From contig NC_087064.1 in assembly GCF_963678635.1 (NCBI RefSeq), positions 67,310,525 to 67,374,524 of the forward strand: a stretch of DNA of 64,000 nucleotides. Direction: 5' to 3'. Origin of the DNA: Symsagittifera roscoffensis. Its lineage: Eukaryota > Xenacoelomorpha > Acoela > Convolutidae. The notes beneath the pieces were generated by a model. It did no database searches. It had not been told where the DNA came from and was given only the letters and a program-made list of their open reading frames with translations. Of this stretch, positions 43,826-56,988 are shown in pieces; the first letter of the stretch is position 1; every line of letters starts with the position of its first letter. The position numbers and the translations under genes were made by a program.

Positions 43826-46473
43826 CTAGATTTGGTTTTAGAAAGAAGTGATTTGGATTTGAAGGAAAACCGGTTGAATATTGATATTTTGGCGAAAAAT
43901 GGTTTGACCTTTTGATCAATTTTTCTAAGCTTGTGCTTGGGGTTTCTAATGTGATATTCGATACTCTGCTGTACAAAGCAATGCAAATTTTTATTCCGAG
44001 CGAGTCACCAGGCGAAGGCGAGGAATTATGGCGTAGGTTGGGTTTTGTGGCCCGATTTTAGGTAACTCGTGGGAAGTCGGCCGGGGTTTCTGTTTTCGTG
44101 TCATAATAAAGACCTATTGGTCGTAATCCTGATTTTGAAAAGCAGATATTAAATGGATCGAAGTGTTGCTATTCAGATTGTTATAGATCATCAAAGTGCA
44201 TGAAATGGTGAAGCATGACAGAATATATATTTAAGCTTCTGAAATCATTTTTAAAAAAATTCAAATTAGAAGGCGTAATTTTCGTGAAAAGCGTGCAAAG
44301 CCGTAGTGTGTCAGCACCTGAGGTGTATTCAGTGAAAGAAAAAAAAGTTTTTCTTGTAAAGTATCAGAATTTGTTTTTGGCTATTTTCTTTTGATTGCCA
44401 ATACGCTTTGGTTTAGCAAGCGTTATCATAAAGGGGCGAAGACTTTTTTACAGGCTTACAACTTGCTTAATAGAATAATTGAATCATTCGGTTGCTTGAC
44501 TTATAGTCAATTCAAATTCAATGTCTTAATCTGCAAGTTTGGCTCGGAGGTAACGTCCATGCTTGGTACTGGAAGGTCCAGATTTCAAATTTTTCTGATA
44601 CGAAAAATTTGCGATGTACGGTATAAATGTCAATGACCGTGAACAAGACACTTCTAAGGCTTGTTTGATTTTTTGTTTTAGCAGAAAAAAAAATCGAAAT
44701 TGGCTTACTCCAAATTTGATTTTCTGCGGTTTCATTTTTTGAATTTTAAAAATCAATTTCCATTTTTTTGGTAAAAGAAGAAGGCAAATAACGCTCTCCA
44801 GCTACCAAAGAAAAAGATCCTATGGATCCAGTTTTCCCCCATTAGGCTAGTGTTATTGCACTTGCGATTAGCAAGCGTTATCAAATCGAAATATAGACTT
44901 TTTATAACGTTAATAACTTTTTTTTACCAGAAGCATTTGAGTCAATTGGTATCTTGTTTCAGATTGAATTCAAATTTCTAAGCGTCTTTTTGGCACTCTT
45001 AGTCTGGAGGTAACGGATACGCCTGGTACGCCAAAGTTCCTGGGTTTGAATATGACAGGACCTATTTTTTTTAAAACGAGAAATAGTCCGTTTCAAAGAA
45101 AATTGTCGGCTTATTATTGTCTGTTTATGTTTTGTCGGCTGAGTTGCCATATTGCAGAATTGTGTTTTTTACATTATAGTTGCTTTTAGTGTTCTGATTC
45201 ACCTGTTGTTTGTATTTTTACTAGACTGACTTCGCATTTTTTAATTTTTTTTCGATGAAATACTTTTTTCTGCCTTAATGATTTCGACTTGTTTTTCTAT
45301 TTTTATTGGCTTTTTGAACTAAATTTGAGTCGTTTCAACGGAAACAAATTTTTTATGCTCACTGGATCTTAGAACATACCGAAAATGATAACATTTTCAT
45401 GATAACAATTTTTTCCGGCTTTTTTTCTCCTTTTTTCGGCTTGATAGGTTTCAGTCTGTATTATATCGGCTTATTGGCCTGATATTGTTTAGTTTGACGA
45501 GCAAATAAAGTTTTATGAGTGTTTTGAGAGTGAGGTGGACTTATTATCTTTTCAGAAGTCTGAAGTCTTGTTGATTTTTGTTGGCCTAAAGGAATTCTGA
45601 CAAGGTATTTTCGGCTTTGTTACCGCTGAGTACATTATCTTCCGATGCTTATTCCTCATTCGATTATCTTGGCATGTTTTCGTTTCAAATTAGCCTTATT
45701 CATTTTGACAGATCTATTGTTTCAATCTTTTAAATTTTTTCATTTTTTTTCCTGTTTGGTATCGCAAGTGGTGCGAAGCTCGGCTTCGCCTCTGTGTCAA
45801 ATAAGTTTCGATCAAAAATGTTTCGATGAAATTCAAAGAGCTCTAAGGTGGTATATATATTTTTTTGAATTAGAATGTTGAATTTTTTTCTGAAAACATG
45901 CCAGTCTTCATTCTTTTTTTCTTGCGTCCATTGACACTTTTCCAACGGTCTTTTGGCTGTTTCGTTTTTTTTATTTGTTTTATTTCATTTTTAATCACAA
46001 GAAAGCAATCAGTGAAACCTCGCTGTAAATTTTCATCCTTACTGGATTATATCGCAATTTTATCTGACTGCAAAGATTTTTTTTCAAAGTATAATTTCCC
46101 ATTTTCACGAATGGTTACTTAGTCTTGTTTGAGTTTCTCAAATACTATTTTATGAATCGATATAATATTAGAAATTGGCGGCACCGTGCCTATTTTTAAA
46201 ATTTCATTAGTTTTTGGAAAATATAAGTGTCGCAGAAATGAAAATATGAAAAGTGATTGTTCCTCGCCTGAACACTTGGCATATATTTTTGTCTATGCGA
46301 ATCTATGTTGACGATCGCTCATCACGGTTGCAGGGTTTCCAGTGATACCCACCTCCTTGTTTCGGCAAAATAGATGGAATCGATTTCCCCCATGGAAGCA
46401 ATGCCCAAAATAGCAAGGAAGAAGGATGGCCGGGGGCTAATAAAAAAGTATATTTTGCACTTAATTTTCGCAG
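43826..46473. other. Intergenic repeats between LIS1 and WDR5
   Basis: Contains a 5'-hairpin fragment (CTTGCGATTAGCAAGCGTTATC at about 44863), a family-2 tRNA-like head (about 44990-45066), the terminal hairpin GTGCGAAGCTCGGCTTCGCC (45772-45791) and the end of a GGCTATGTT-type repeat near 45930-45960. No gene is seen. Confidence 0.5.
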
Positions 46474-46493
46474 TAAGGATCAGTTTTATTTAA

Positions 46494-48254
<1,761 letters not shown>

Positions 48255-48717
48255 ACGATTTGTCTTTTTAGTTAAATTATTTGAAAAAACTCTTTCAATG
48301 TATTATATGACCAGCCCTGTGGGGTCGATAAGGAATTATTGCATAGTTTTTTGAGGACCAAAATTATTTTGTTTTGTGTCAAACTTACGAAAGCGAATTT
48401 TTATGAGAGGCAATTTTTTTCTATAAATAAGTTCGTTCCTTCAATTGTTCAGTTATGTGTTCAGTTCAGCTTCTCGTTAGTGATTTTGAATTTAATGAGC
48501 TCTATCCGCTGGATTGAAGCACATTGTTGCTGTTGGTCTTTAGTTTTTAGAGGTAGTATCCTTGAGGCAGTGCAGTGTTAATGCACATGTTAAGAAATCA
48601 AGAGGTCCGCGGTTCGAGGCAAATCCTTTAAGCTCTTAATTTTTCTTTTAAGGATCTAGTTTCTGTCTTTTGCAGTTAAAGTTTTTTTATGAGTCGATGA
48701 ACTAATTTAAATTTTTA
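48255..48717 (+). other. WDR5 3' flank
   Basis: AT-rich. Holds a degenerate tRNA-like stretch near 48555-48625 (GCAGTGCAGTGTTAATGCAC then GAGGTCCGCGGTTCGAGGC). No AATAAA hexamer was found close to the stop. Confidence 0.35.
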
Positions 48718-48719
48718 TA

Positions 48720-49213
48720 CAGTGCTGATTTGAATTATCCGGACAAATCGAACAAAACTTGAATTTTCAAACACGTTTTTCTCAAATTGCGTAAAGATTA
48801 GACAAAAAGTGAAGAGAACAAAAGTTGCTTAGAATTTCATCAGAATTAATATGGTGCAATTTTTTCTCTGAATTTCTCCACCAAAATTTTACTTCAAAAA
48901 TGAGTCATTTTGGCTTTTTTTAATTATTCAAGAATTACGTTGAAACTACTTTGGTTATAGATGAGAAAAGTATATCACAAGAAGCCTCTTACAGGATACT
49001 AAAAGTTGCTTAAAATTTGAGCAGAATTAATAAGGTTTTAAAATTTTGGTTGAGAATTTCAGAGAAAAAAAAATTGCACCATATTAATTCTGATGAAATT
49101 CTGAGCAACTTTTGTTCTCTTCAATTTTTGTCTAATCTTAACCCAATTGGAGAAAAACGTGTTTGAAAATTCAAGTTTTGTTCGTTTTGTCCAGGTAAGT
49201 TAAATCAGCACTG
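48720..49213. mobile_element. Tc1/mariner-type MITE with long terminal inverted repeats
   Basis: A 494-bp element flanked by TA on both sides (48718-48719, 49214-49215), starting CAGTGCTGATTT and ending AAATCAGCACTG. The arms extend about 175 bp as an inverted repeat of about 90% identity (for example ACTTGAATTTTCAAACACG and ATCAGAATTAATATGGTGCA on the left, reverse complements on the right), around a loop of about 140 bp. CAGTG termini plus a TA duplication are typical of Tc1/mariner. No transposase is encoded. Confidence 0.88.
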
Positions 49214-49224
49214 TATATAGGTCG

Positions 49225-49565
49225 CGATGATTTTGTTTTCACTAAAAGTCATAAAATTTGTTCAAGCTCGAATTCACTTTTTCGCGGTTTTACTTTTTTT
49301 CAAATTTCAGTTCATTTGCTTTTTTGAAAGGAAGGCAAAATCTATTATTGATTTCTGATTATGAACCTGGAATTTAATTTTCAGGTTATCCAGCGAAATA
49401 AAAATTTTATCCATTGAGAGTATCTATTTTTTCTTTGAAATTCGAAAGTTGAGATTTTCTCAAAAAATCAAGTCGGTTTTTTTCCTGGTAAATTGGGTTC
49501 ATTGACTTTTTCATCCGTCTGTTGGCTAATTGCGTTCATTGACTTTTCCATCCGTCTGTTGGCTT
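49225..49565. repeat. GGCTATGTT-type dispersed repeat
   Basis: Begins directly after the MITE with ATTTTGTTTTCACTAAAAG, contains GAAAGGAAGGCAAAATC and GTTGAGATTTTCTC, and ends with a duplicated CCATCCGTCTGTTGGC. Confidence 0.6.
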
Positions 49566-49671
49566 TGTTGAAGTTTTTTAAAATTTTTTGGTTAAATTAG
49601 CTAAGTTTATCTTTCGTATTTCCATTTCGTATTTCCATTCGTTACATAGAATCCGAATAGGTTTTTTTTAC

Positions 49672-51160
49672 GTTTGCAATTAGCAAGCGTTATCAAATCG
49701 GATTTACGACATTTTTTGGGTTAACAACTAATTTAACAAAATCATTGGAATCTCTAGAATTCATTCACGTGCAGTCCTTCCACTCACGTGCTCTCATGCT
49801 CAATCTCCGGCACAGAAGTATTAACTACGTAATAACTAGTTACTGTAGGGTAGTTTCAGGGGAACTTGAAACTACTTGAAGTTTTGAACAAAATCAGTTT
49901 TTTTTCGGCTCAACTGGTGTCTGCTCAAAAATTGGCGGTCTTGTTTCCGCTTCGTAACGTTTGTTCAGTTGCTAATTTGAGTTTCAATCGTCTTGCTAAA
50001 CAGGTTTGCCTAGAGTTCCTGTTTCATAAAAGAGGTATAATGCAAAAGTATGGGATTGGGTTTTTTGAGACGCGTTGAAAAGTTTTATCACTTTTTGCAA
50101 AAAAAACATTTCTCAAAATTTTTATAACGATTTTCAAAAAATTTTTCATAAAAAGACCGCCCACATTTTTGTATACTTGTATACTGCCATGGTCTCTTTT
50201 TGCTTTACACCGAAAAGTCTCTGGGGGAATATTTGACCTATATTTTTGATTTTTGTTCGTTTTCTCATAAAATAGCCTACCAAATCTGAAACTTTGGTTT
50301 CAATGAACTGAACGGACTTGAGAGCTCTCCTCCTTAAGCTGTTACGTCCAAAAATTTTTAGACATTAAGTCAGAACCCTCGGAAAGTCAATTTTTTGATT
50401 TTTGACCATTTTTTAAATCTTTTTTATAACTTCCTCGAACTCTAACCTCGAAACCTGAGGTTGTGGGTTCAATGGAGATAACGGGTAGCGGGAAGCTCCC
50501 CTTCATTAGCGGCCAGTCACAGCATTTTTACACGAAAATTTAACTTCCTCGGAAAAGTCAATTTTTTCAGCGTTTTTCTTTTAAATTCGATTTTACCAGA
50601 TAATACACTCCCATATCCGAGATCTAGGTTCAATCCAAAGAACTGGTTCTAGCAAGCGCCTTTGAATATAGTTGGTCTAATCGACACAACAGGTTCTTGG
50701 AAGCTTACCTATTTAATTCACTACGCCCAGTTTTTTTTTAATAAAAAAAATCATGGTCTCTAACTAGTGAAAAATTTGGATCTTTGACCGCTTTTAAGAA
50801 AATTTCGACTATTCGAAAATTACCGTGCCAATTTTCAGTTTGAGTGTTCAATTGCGAAACACGATTTCGAGAATCTTCTCTTCTTTACCGGCTACGACCT
50901 GCTTTCAGCAGAAAAACGGTTTCGTAAAGTCCACCCTTTGAATTTAAACCGTTTTTTAGAAATTTTTTGAATTTTCTTAAAAACTACCCTATCAAATTCT
51001 GGGAAAAAATTCAATCGAAAGAAGCGGTTGTGCGATGTTTTCCTGCAGAAGCAGTCATTCATTTCTAGGAGAATGGTTTTTTTTTGAAAAGTTCCATAAT
51101 CTCAAAAATTTTCACTCCTCTTACTTGTTGTAGAGAAACAACTAAGCCTCTGTGTAAAAC
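49672..51160 (+). repeat. Long dispersed element, about 1.5 kb, copy 2
   Basis: Starts GTTTGCAATTAGCAAGCGTT (hairpin) and ends GAGAAACAACTAAGCCTCTG-TGT. The blocks match 18594-20190 in order. This copy keeps the right end, which finishes in the same GCCTCTGTGT as the SINE-like family's terminal hairpin. Confidence 0.75.
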
Positions 51161-52590
51161 GGTCGGCTAGTGATTTTTTTACTACTAGAGAATGGATTAG
51201 AAAAGAAATGAAAATGAACTCCCAGTTTTCGATCTCGTAACTCAGTTTAAAAAGTTAAACGAACGTTTAAAACGGCACTGTTGAAAAGTGACTTGCGTTA
51301 TTGAGAGCCCCTTCTTTTCTAATTATTCTGTGTTAATCCCCTACACCCCCAAATCCGATATTCACTTTTGAGCGGAGGCTATAAGTTCAACTTGAGAAGA
51401 CGTATTACGCTGGCATATTATTACATTAGCTAATTCTTAACACCGCCGGACAAACGCTAGCTAGGAACAAAGGGTCCTTTCTACTTTCTCTTTTAGAAAG
51501 TAAACTGAAATTTGCATTAACATTTCAATACATGAAGGTTATCTATTTAAAACATCAACTTAGGCATATAAGGTTTATAGCTTAAACTATAAGGCCAGCG
51601 ATAAATGAAAGTTGCCTCTTAGACTACAAGAAAGTATCATCTAACTTAGCAGAGCAGTTAAGAGCTTTGGGATGAAACTGAGAGAGATTGAACGGAATGA
51701 AAACTGGTAGTTTTTTTAGTTCACTTCGAAAGTCACTTTAGGCGATTGGAGCGATTTCATGCATTCACCTAATCAGAAGCAAATTGTGAAATTAGTCGTT
51801 TTGTGAAAGTTTTAACTATTGAGACCGCAAATTAATGAGAAGCTAATTTTTCAATCGCATTCCTTTCACTGCTGTTACATGCAGTGAGAAATTGGAAAAA
51901 ATGTAGGCGGCCGCAAAATGCTCCTTTTATTGAAAAGATAGAACGATATTTTTATTTAGTGCTAGATATCTTATCATATGACCACAATCACATGGTACGC
52001 GACTGCCAATTCTACTGGTAAATCTGTTTTGTTTCCACAAAAGTATCTCAGAGCTTGATGTTTTTTGTTAATTTTACATTCGGTTCTTTTTAAGCACGTT
52101 ATTCACTGGCAATAAAACTTTCGAAAGGGATCAATTGAGCAATCCCCCCCCCCCCCCCGTAATGACCAATTGAGCTATCTCCCCCCCCCAGCAAAAACGA
52201 ATAAACTCCTCAAAAAGACGTCAGCAAACGGAAGTAGATGAATGTTTTGTTTATAGCACGCAATCATTTGACCGAATGAAGTTTTTTTTATACGAGTATT
52301 GAGAAAAATTTTGGAAAAAACTCGAAATATATGAATTTTTTTTTGCAAATTTTTGTATAAGCGACCATAGCCTCATCGAGGAAAGCGACTTACCAGGGTT
52401 GGTGCTCTAGCCTTGTATCTGAATAGCAAAAACGGTTCTCCGCAGCACCTTAATATTGTACGCAAAAGCTTTTTGTCATTTTAAGAAAAAAAAGGCGCTT
52501 TTTATGCCTGATTTATTGATTTTTTTTTCCATTTGAATGAAACTTTTGAGCTTTGATATTGTGAATTTTGGCTTTCCACAGTCGTTCGAT
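51161..52590. other. Intergenic; two short poly-C repeats near the end
   Basis: 51180-52090 is plain AT-rich sequence with no gene, tRNA or recognised repeat. At 52116-52160, ACTTTCGAAAGGGATCAATT then GAGCAATC runs into a long C tract. A second, shorter version (GACCAATTGAGCTATCTCC plus C run) follows at 52165-52190. Both match the arms of the palindrome that starts at 52591. Confidence 0.6.
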
Positions 52591-52838
52591 AAATGATAAA
52601 CGTTTATTGTTAACTAATAAAAAAGGTGTTGCTGATTCAATGAAAATTATGCTGGTTTTGCTATACTTTCGAAGGATCAATTGAGCAATCTGCCCCCCCC
52701 CCCCCCCCCACGCGAGAATGGGGGGGGGGGGGGGGGCAGATTGCTCAATTGATCCTTCGAAAGTATAGCAAAACCAGCATAATTTTCATTGAATCAGCAA
52801 CACCTTTTTTATTAGTTAACAATAAACGTTTATCATTT
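52591..52838. repeat. Near-perfect long palindrome: 119-bp arms, C17/G17 tip
   Basis: Left arm 52591-52709 and right arm 52720-52838 are exact reverse complements as far as I can check. The arms end in 17 C and 17 G around a 10-bp spacer (ACGCGAGAAT). The flanks differ on both sides, and the symmetry stops at one base. The frame of the following gene is open back into the right arm (to a TAG at 52813). It could be a real hairpin-forming element or an assembly/fold-back artefact. Confidence 0.95.
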
Positions 52839-52884
52839 TGGTTTATTCGAAGTTGAAAACAGCAATGATAGAGAGTGGCATGGC

Positions 52885-55400
52885 ATGCGCGAATTCCACA
52901 AGGAGCTGGAAAACTTCGAGTTAGACCTGCCGGGAAGAGAAAAAGTTTCTTTCAATAATAATGCGAGACTCCTGGAGATCATGCGATCCCAGTACCCTAA
53001 TTGGGAAGAGGCGGGAAAAGTTACCTCAATTCCGATAGCCAGGATACCGAGGCTGTTTCTGAAAAATGTCTACATGTCCAAGGACCAGCAAAAAGAGTTC
53101 CACCCTCTTCAAAAGGGCGAAGAAGGTGAAATAAAAATCTACCAGTTACTTCTGGAAAGTCTCGATAAAAATCGGAAGGGAGTTTTAGTGCTTTCGAAAG
53201 TAAACGGACGAGAAATGTTTGCCACAACATCGGCGCAGGTTGAAATTGACACAGTTTTGATTCATCCCGCTAAAGGAGTTTTTCTGTTTAATATAAAAGC
53301 CCAAGGAGGCAAGGGGTTGACCCCACAGAAAGTTGAAAAGGACTTCAAGAAGCATTCCAACTTTCTTCGCATGCTCATGCAATATGGCTACGAAAACGAA
53401 ACCGACTTTCCCCCGATACATTCAGTTTACTGCCATTTAGTTGATGACAACAAAGAAAAATTCGAGGGTATCTCAAAACAGCTGGGCGGCGCGCTTTTGA
53501 TTTGCACCAAATCAGACTTGAAGCCGGAAACATTTTGCTCATCGTGGAGTCAGAAGTTAGATGGAGTTCCGGACTTCGATCACAAGTTAACGGAGATCTT
53601 TGAGGTGTTCATAGCTCGACTGGCGGCTTTAAACTCTATTGAAGGTTCACTTGCCCTAATTCACGATCAGATCAGTACGAACTACGCTCAAGCGACCAAT
53701 AAAAACAAAAATCAGTTTGGGACGACCGATGAAGACACAAAAGCAGTTCTAAATGAGGCCTCAAGAACAAGTATCAACTCCAAGAAGAGGGATCGCTATA
53801 TTATCTGGAAACCTGAACAAGTTCAGATAATATCAACTGTTGTTGAGCATTTGCAGGATCCTAGCCGAGAAGGTTTGAGGCTTCTCGTTAGAGGATGTAA
53901 AGGATCGGGAAAAACGATGCTCCTAATCTTTCTCGCAAAAATTGCAGTCAAGATAATTGAAAGTCAGCACCCTGGCCAAAATAACCATGGCAAAGTGGTT
54001 GTTTATAACGGAGACTCATTGACTCGCAAATATGTCTCAGAGAAATTGGAGCATCTTCTTGAACCATCTGGTGTCATTGTAGACGCCGCGGGTAAATATG
54101 TTTGAAAATCATAATACTAAATCCATATAAACGGGGTTCAATGACATTCTACCCTCGCCATTGTACCCTATACTATCCTACACCATGTTCCAATCTGTCC
54201 CATTTTCAAAGAGATCAGTGAACCATTAATTTTGATAAAAGAATAATTACCGCTCGTGAATTACTTAACAACACAACCAACGTAAAATTTGTTTCTTCCT
54301 AATCAGTGTGAGTTCGTTCAAAGTATGAACGAACCGAAATTTAAATCTGATTGCATCACAAGAATGTCACTGCGCCTTATTCTTAAGCGAGCAAAATTCA
54401 TGTATCACTGAGTCGCTATAGCTTAGTGGATAATGCAAGTGGGTTAGTATGCCAAGATTGAAAGATCAACGCACCGCGAAGTCAAATGTAACTGAAATTT
54501 AGACAAGACTACTCGTGTCAGGGCAAAGCCCTGAATGTTCCGACTGCCTTTTAAGGTTTATGGAGCAGTAATAACATTAAAAATTGGAACGTAAAAAAAT
54601 GAAAATTTTTTTTTCTTTAAAATTTGAAGTTTTTTATGAAAATCATCCCCCCACACGCCATATAAAGTACAAAAGGATAGATTTCGTTCCTTGTAACAAA
54701 TCAATTATGGCAAATAAGCTTCTTTCAACCAATTTAGAACGATTAACTCTCCTCTTACGCGTTAATAGCGCGAAATATATCGCGCGTTAATTGTCCCAAA
54801 TTGGCCAAAATGCCAATCTTTAAACCCCCATAACTTTACGAAAAATGATCACAGGTGAAATATCTTTTCAAATTTGAGCTCAAGCAAACAATACCTTTCG
54901 AATGATATAAAAAAATTCCGTCAAAAACGGCTAGTTAAAAAGTCGAAATTTGTCTGAAGAAAAAAAAACCCACCCCGAGCACAAATATTCCGTTACTTTC
55001 GTATCGAAAGTCGGAACAAAAATGCTACGGTTGATGTGGCGAGAGAGATTGGAAAAATTTTGGATAAAAACCTCTATAGCCTACAAAAATACCAATTGTC
55101 TAACGTGCCGGGAACCTTTGAAAATATACATATTAGGAAAATCAATTGAATCAAGTAACTCAACGGGTCCAGGGAATACACAACCTACCAACTGCTCGAT
55201 ATGTTACTCATTTTATGGTTCCAGTCTCTACTTATGTGACTTGAGTTGATGTTTCCCCATTGCTTTTACAATTTTGATTTTCTGGTTTGCAGCAAGCATC
55301 CTGCTTAATCTGATCCAAGAAGATATTATGGGAGAGGTGGCTGCCCTAAAAGAGCGCATTAACGCAGAGATGCCATATCTACACGGCATTTGTCGTTCGT
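52885..55400 (+). CDS. NERD-domain / superfamily-1 helicase-like protein, N-terminal exons
   Basis: First coding exon 52885-54091, then 55293-55400 (phases fit: GTAAAT donor, TTTGCAG acceptor). A NERD-like domain (nuclease-related fold of the PD-(D/E)xK type) covers about residues 75-145: GEEGE (78-82), EIDTVLIHPAKGVFLF (120-135) and then NIK (136-138), where the family usually has E/Q-x-K. The Asn there suggests weak or no nuclease activity. After a helical middle comes WKPEQVQIISTVVEHL (308-323), a Q-motif-like start, and a Walker A, GCKGSGKT (337-344). The second exon is helical (QEDIMGEVAALKERINAEMPYLHG). The start is the first in-frame ATG. It lies 46 bp after the palindrome, and the frame is also open upstream, so an earlier start or 5' exon is possible. 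Human has no clear counterpart that I know of. Confidence 0.8.
54503..55022 (-). repeat. Hairpin-ended dispersed element, copy 3 (antisense)
   Basis: Reverse complement of the 12658-13152 family: starts CAAGACTACTCGTGTCAGGG and ends ACGAAAGTCGGAACAAAAA-type sequence at 55022. It lies in the first intron of the NERD-helicase gene. At 54411-54480 just upstream is a degenerate tRNA-like stretch (CGCTATAGCTTAGTGGATAA). Confidence 0.8.
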
Positions 55401-55484
55401 GTAAGTCATGTGGAGGCTGCTTTTTCAGATTGAGTGGTTCCATAGTAGGTCGGGACAATCGCTTCCGATTGTTTATTCTTTGAT

Positions 55485-55740
55485 TCAGTCGCGTTGGAAA
55501 TCAGACGCTATTTCGTCCAGTTTTTCGTGAATAGTAGCGTCCGGCTCGAAACGATCTGCCATTCTTTCAGCAACCAAGTCACGAGGGACGAAGCTGGTGG
55601 CTGTTTATTGTCATCGTGCAAAATTGTGTGCGATATTGGCTGCGTATTTTTGTTTAACGCAGTCTTCATTCTTGTCGCCAATTAAACCGCAATAAAATCA
55701 CTCAAACTTCTCACAGAATGCGGAAATTTCTTCGTTTTAA
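55485..55740 (-). pseudogene. Antisense gag-like zinc-knuckle relic
   Basis: On the minus strand one frame reads natural-looking protein from about 55740 down to a TGA at 55485-55487, interrupted by a stop at 55698-55700 and by TGA and TAA close together near 55605-55615. Around 55659-55700 the spacing is that of a CCHC zinc knuckle (C-x2-C-x4-H-x4-C). The first Cys codon is now the TGA at 55698-55700, the His position (55674-55676) reads Asp, and the other two Cys are intact. CCHC knuckles occur in LTR-retrotransposon gag and LINE ORF1 proteins. The plus strand is also open here after a TTGATTCAG acceptor and could alternatively be an exon of the helicase gene. Confidence 0.4.
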
Positions 55741-56861
55741 TCCGATTTTCCAAAAAGTTTTCTCCTAGAAGCGCCTAGATTTTCCTAGAAGCTCACTGTA
55801 GTTTTCTCTCCGGACAGGTTGCTTCTTTTTCTTAAAGGTTCTTTGGTGTACATGCGTTGAGCTCAAAATTGAAAAAAAAATGTTGCATCCGATTTGGAAG
55901 CCTTGTGTGAATATGCGATTGTTAAAATTCAGTCAGTAGAATGCGAATGTTGTACAATATGTTGTACAATTGATAAAATTGCATCGGACAAACTTTAAGT
56001 GTTCAATCGCAACGCGAGGGGTCTCGATGCACCTGAAGAGACTACATGGCAGGACTCACCCATATTGATATTTAACACCTCCATTTAATTGAATTTGAAT
56101 TTAGATACAGTTTAGAGAACGTTAATGAACTAATAAACTGCATCAGGGTTACTGTACGGGCAGTACAGCCCAACTGGCAGTAACCCGAGGGAAACCTAGG
56201 TAACTAAGTGAAGGCAAAAACAGAGTTATTAGAGTTGCAACTTTGGATACCACATATAATCATCCTATTAGCATGTCAACAAGCAATCGATTGTCATTCA
56301 GGTATATTTTCTTAAGTTTGACGAAAAAATCTTTCTTTTGCTTGTCAGAATATTCGTTAAGGTTGAGGGGTAACAAATCGTTTGACATCAAAAAGTTGAA
56401 GCATTTCAGAGTTTTGTAAGACACCCTTATATCCCTAACACTAGATATGGTAAAACATTAAATGAAGTTGGGGTAATTAAGAGAAGAGATTGGCATATGG
56501 TAGATTGGTATATAGGGTAAAAGGACATAGGGTACAATGGATAGGTTTTAGTTTCATGATTTCTTTAAGTACGTAAGATAACAGCATTATGCGTTTTGCT
56601 GTCCCATCTGCGTCAATGGCAAAATTTTCTAAAAATTATTCCAAAAACTAGCATTTTTTAAAAAAACATTTATTTAAGACTTCAAACGTTCGATTATTCT
56701 TTTCGACAAGAAGTTTCACAAAACAGAAAACCTTTTTCAAAAATTTAATTCAAGTAGCAGTGAAATTTTAGTATTCAGAAAGTGTCATTATAGTGATGCA
56801 TAATTTCCGCTGAAAACAAATTGTCAATATTATGATTAGTATAACTGACAAAATACTTCAG
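55741..56861 (+). other. NERD-helicase intron, plain sequence
   Basis: AT-rich. A short GC-balanced stretch near 56150-56215 has no open frame. No repeat family of the window is recognised. Confidence 0.4.
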
Positions 56862-56988
56862 GATCCTACAGCGAATGGAAAAAACCTAAAAAGGTGCAGC
56901 AGAAACAAGAACTTATTGAACGGCATCTGCGAGAGTCAACCGTTTTTTTCTGTGACGAATTTTCCCCTAGTTTAAACTGCAATTCGAA
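56862..56988 (+). CDS. Walker B exon of the NERD-helicase gene
   Basis: After the acceptor AATACTTCAG a frame (first full codon TCC at 56864) reads EWKKPKKVQQKQELIERHL and then TVFFCDEFSP, a good Walker B (hydrophobic run followed by DE) expected after the Walker A exon. A possible donor is GAA|GTATAG at 56989, and an earlier CTA|GTTTAA is also possible. Joining directly to the GTAAGT donor at 55400 would create a stop, so either a small exon is missing or alternative sites are used (a GTGTAA donor at 55399 with an acceptor ending at about 56871 keeps the frame). Confidence 0.6.

Noticed and set aside
55494-55685. Plus-strand frame after TTGATTCAG as the third helicase exon
   Set aside because: Phase would allow it and it would solve the join to the Walker B exon, but the peptide is Cys/Phe-rich and unlike its neighbours, while the antisense reads as a zinc-knuckle relic. 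Kept only as an alternative.
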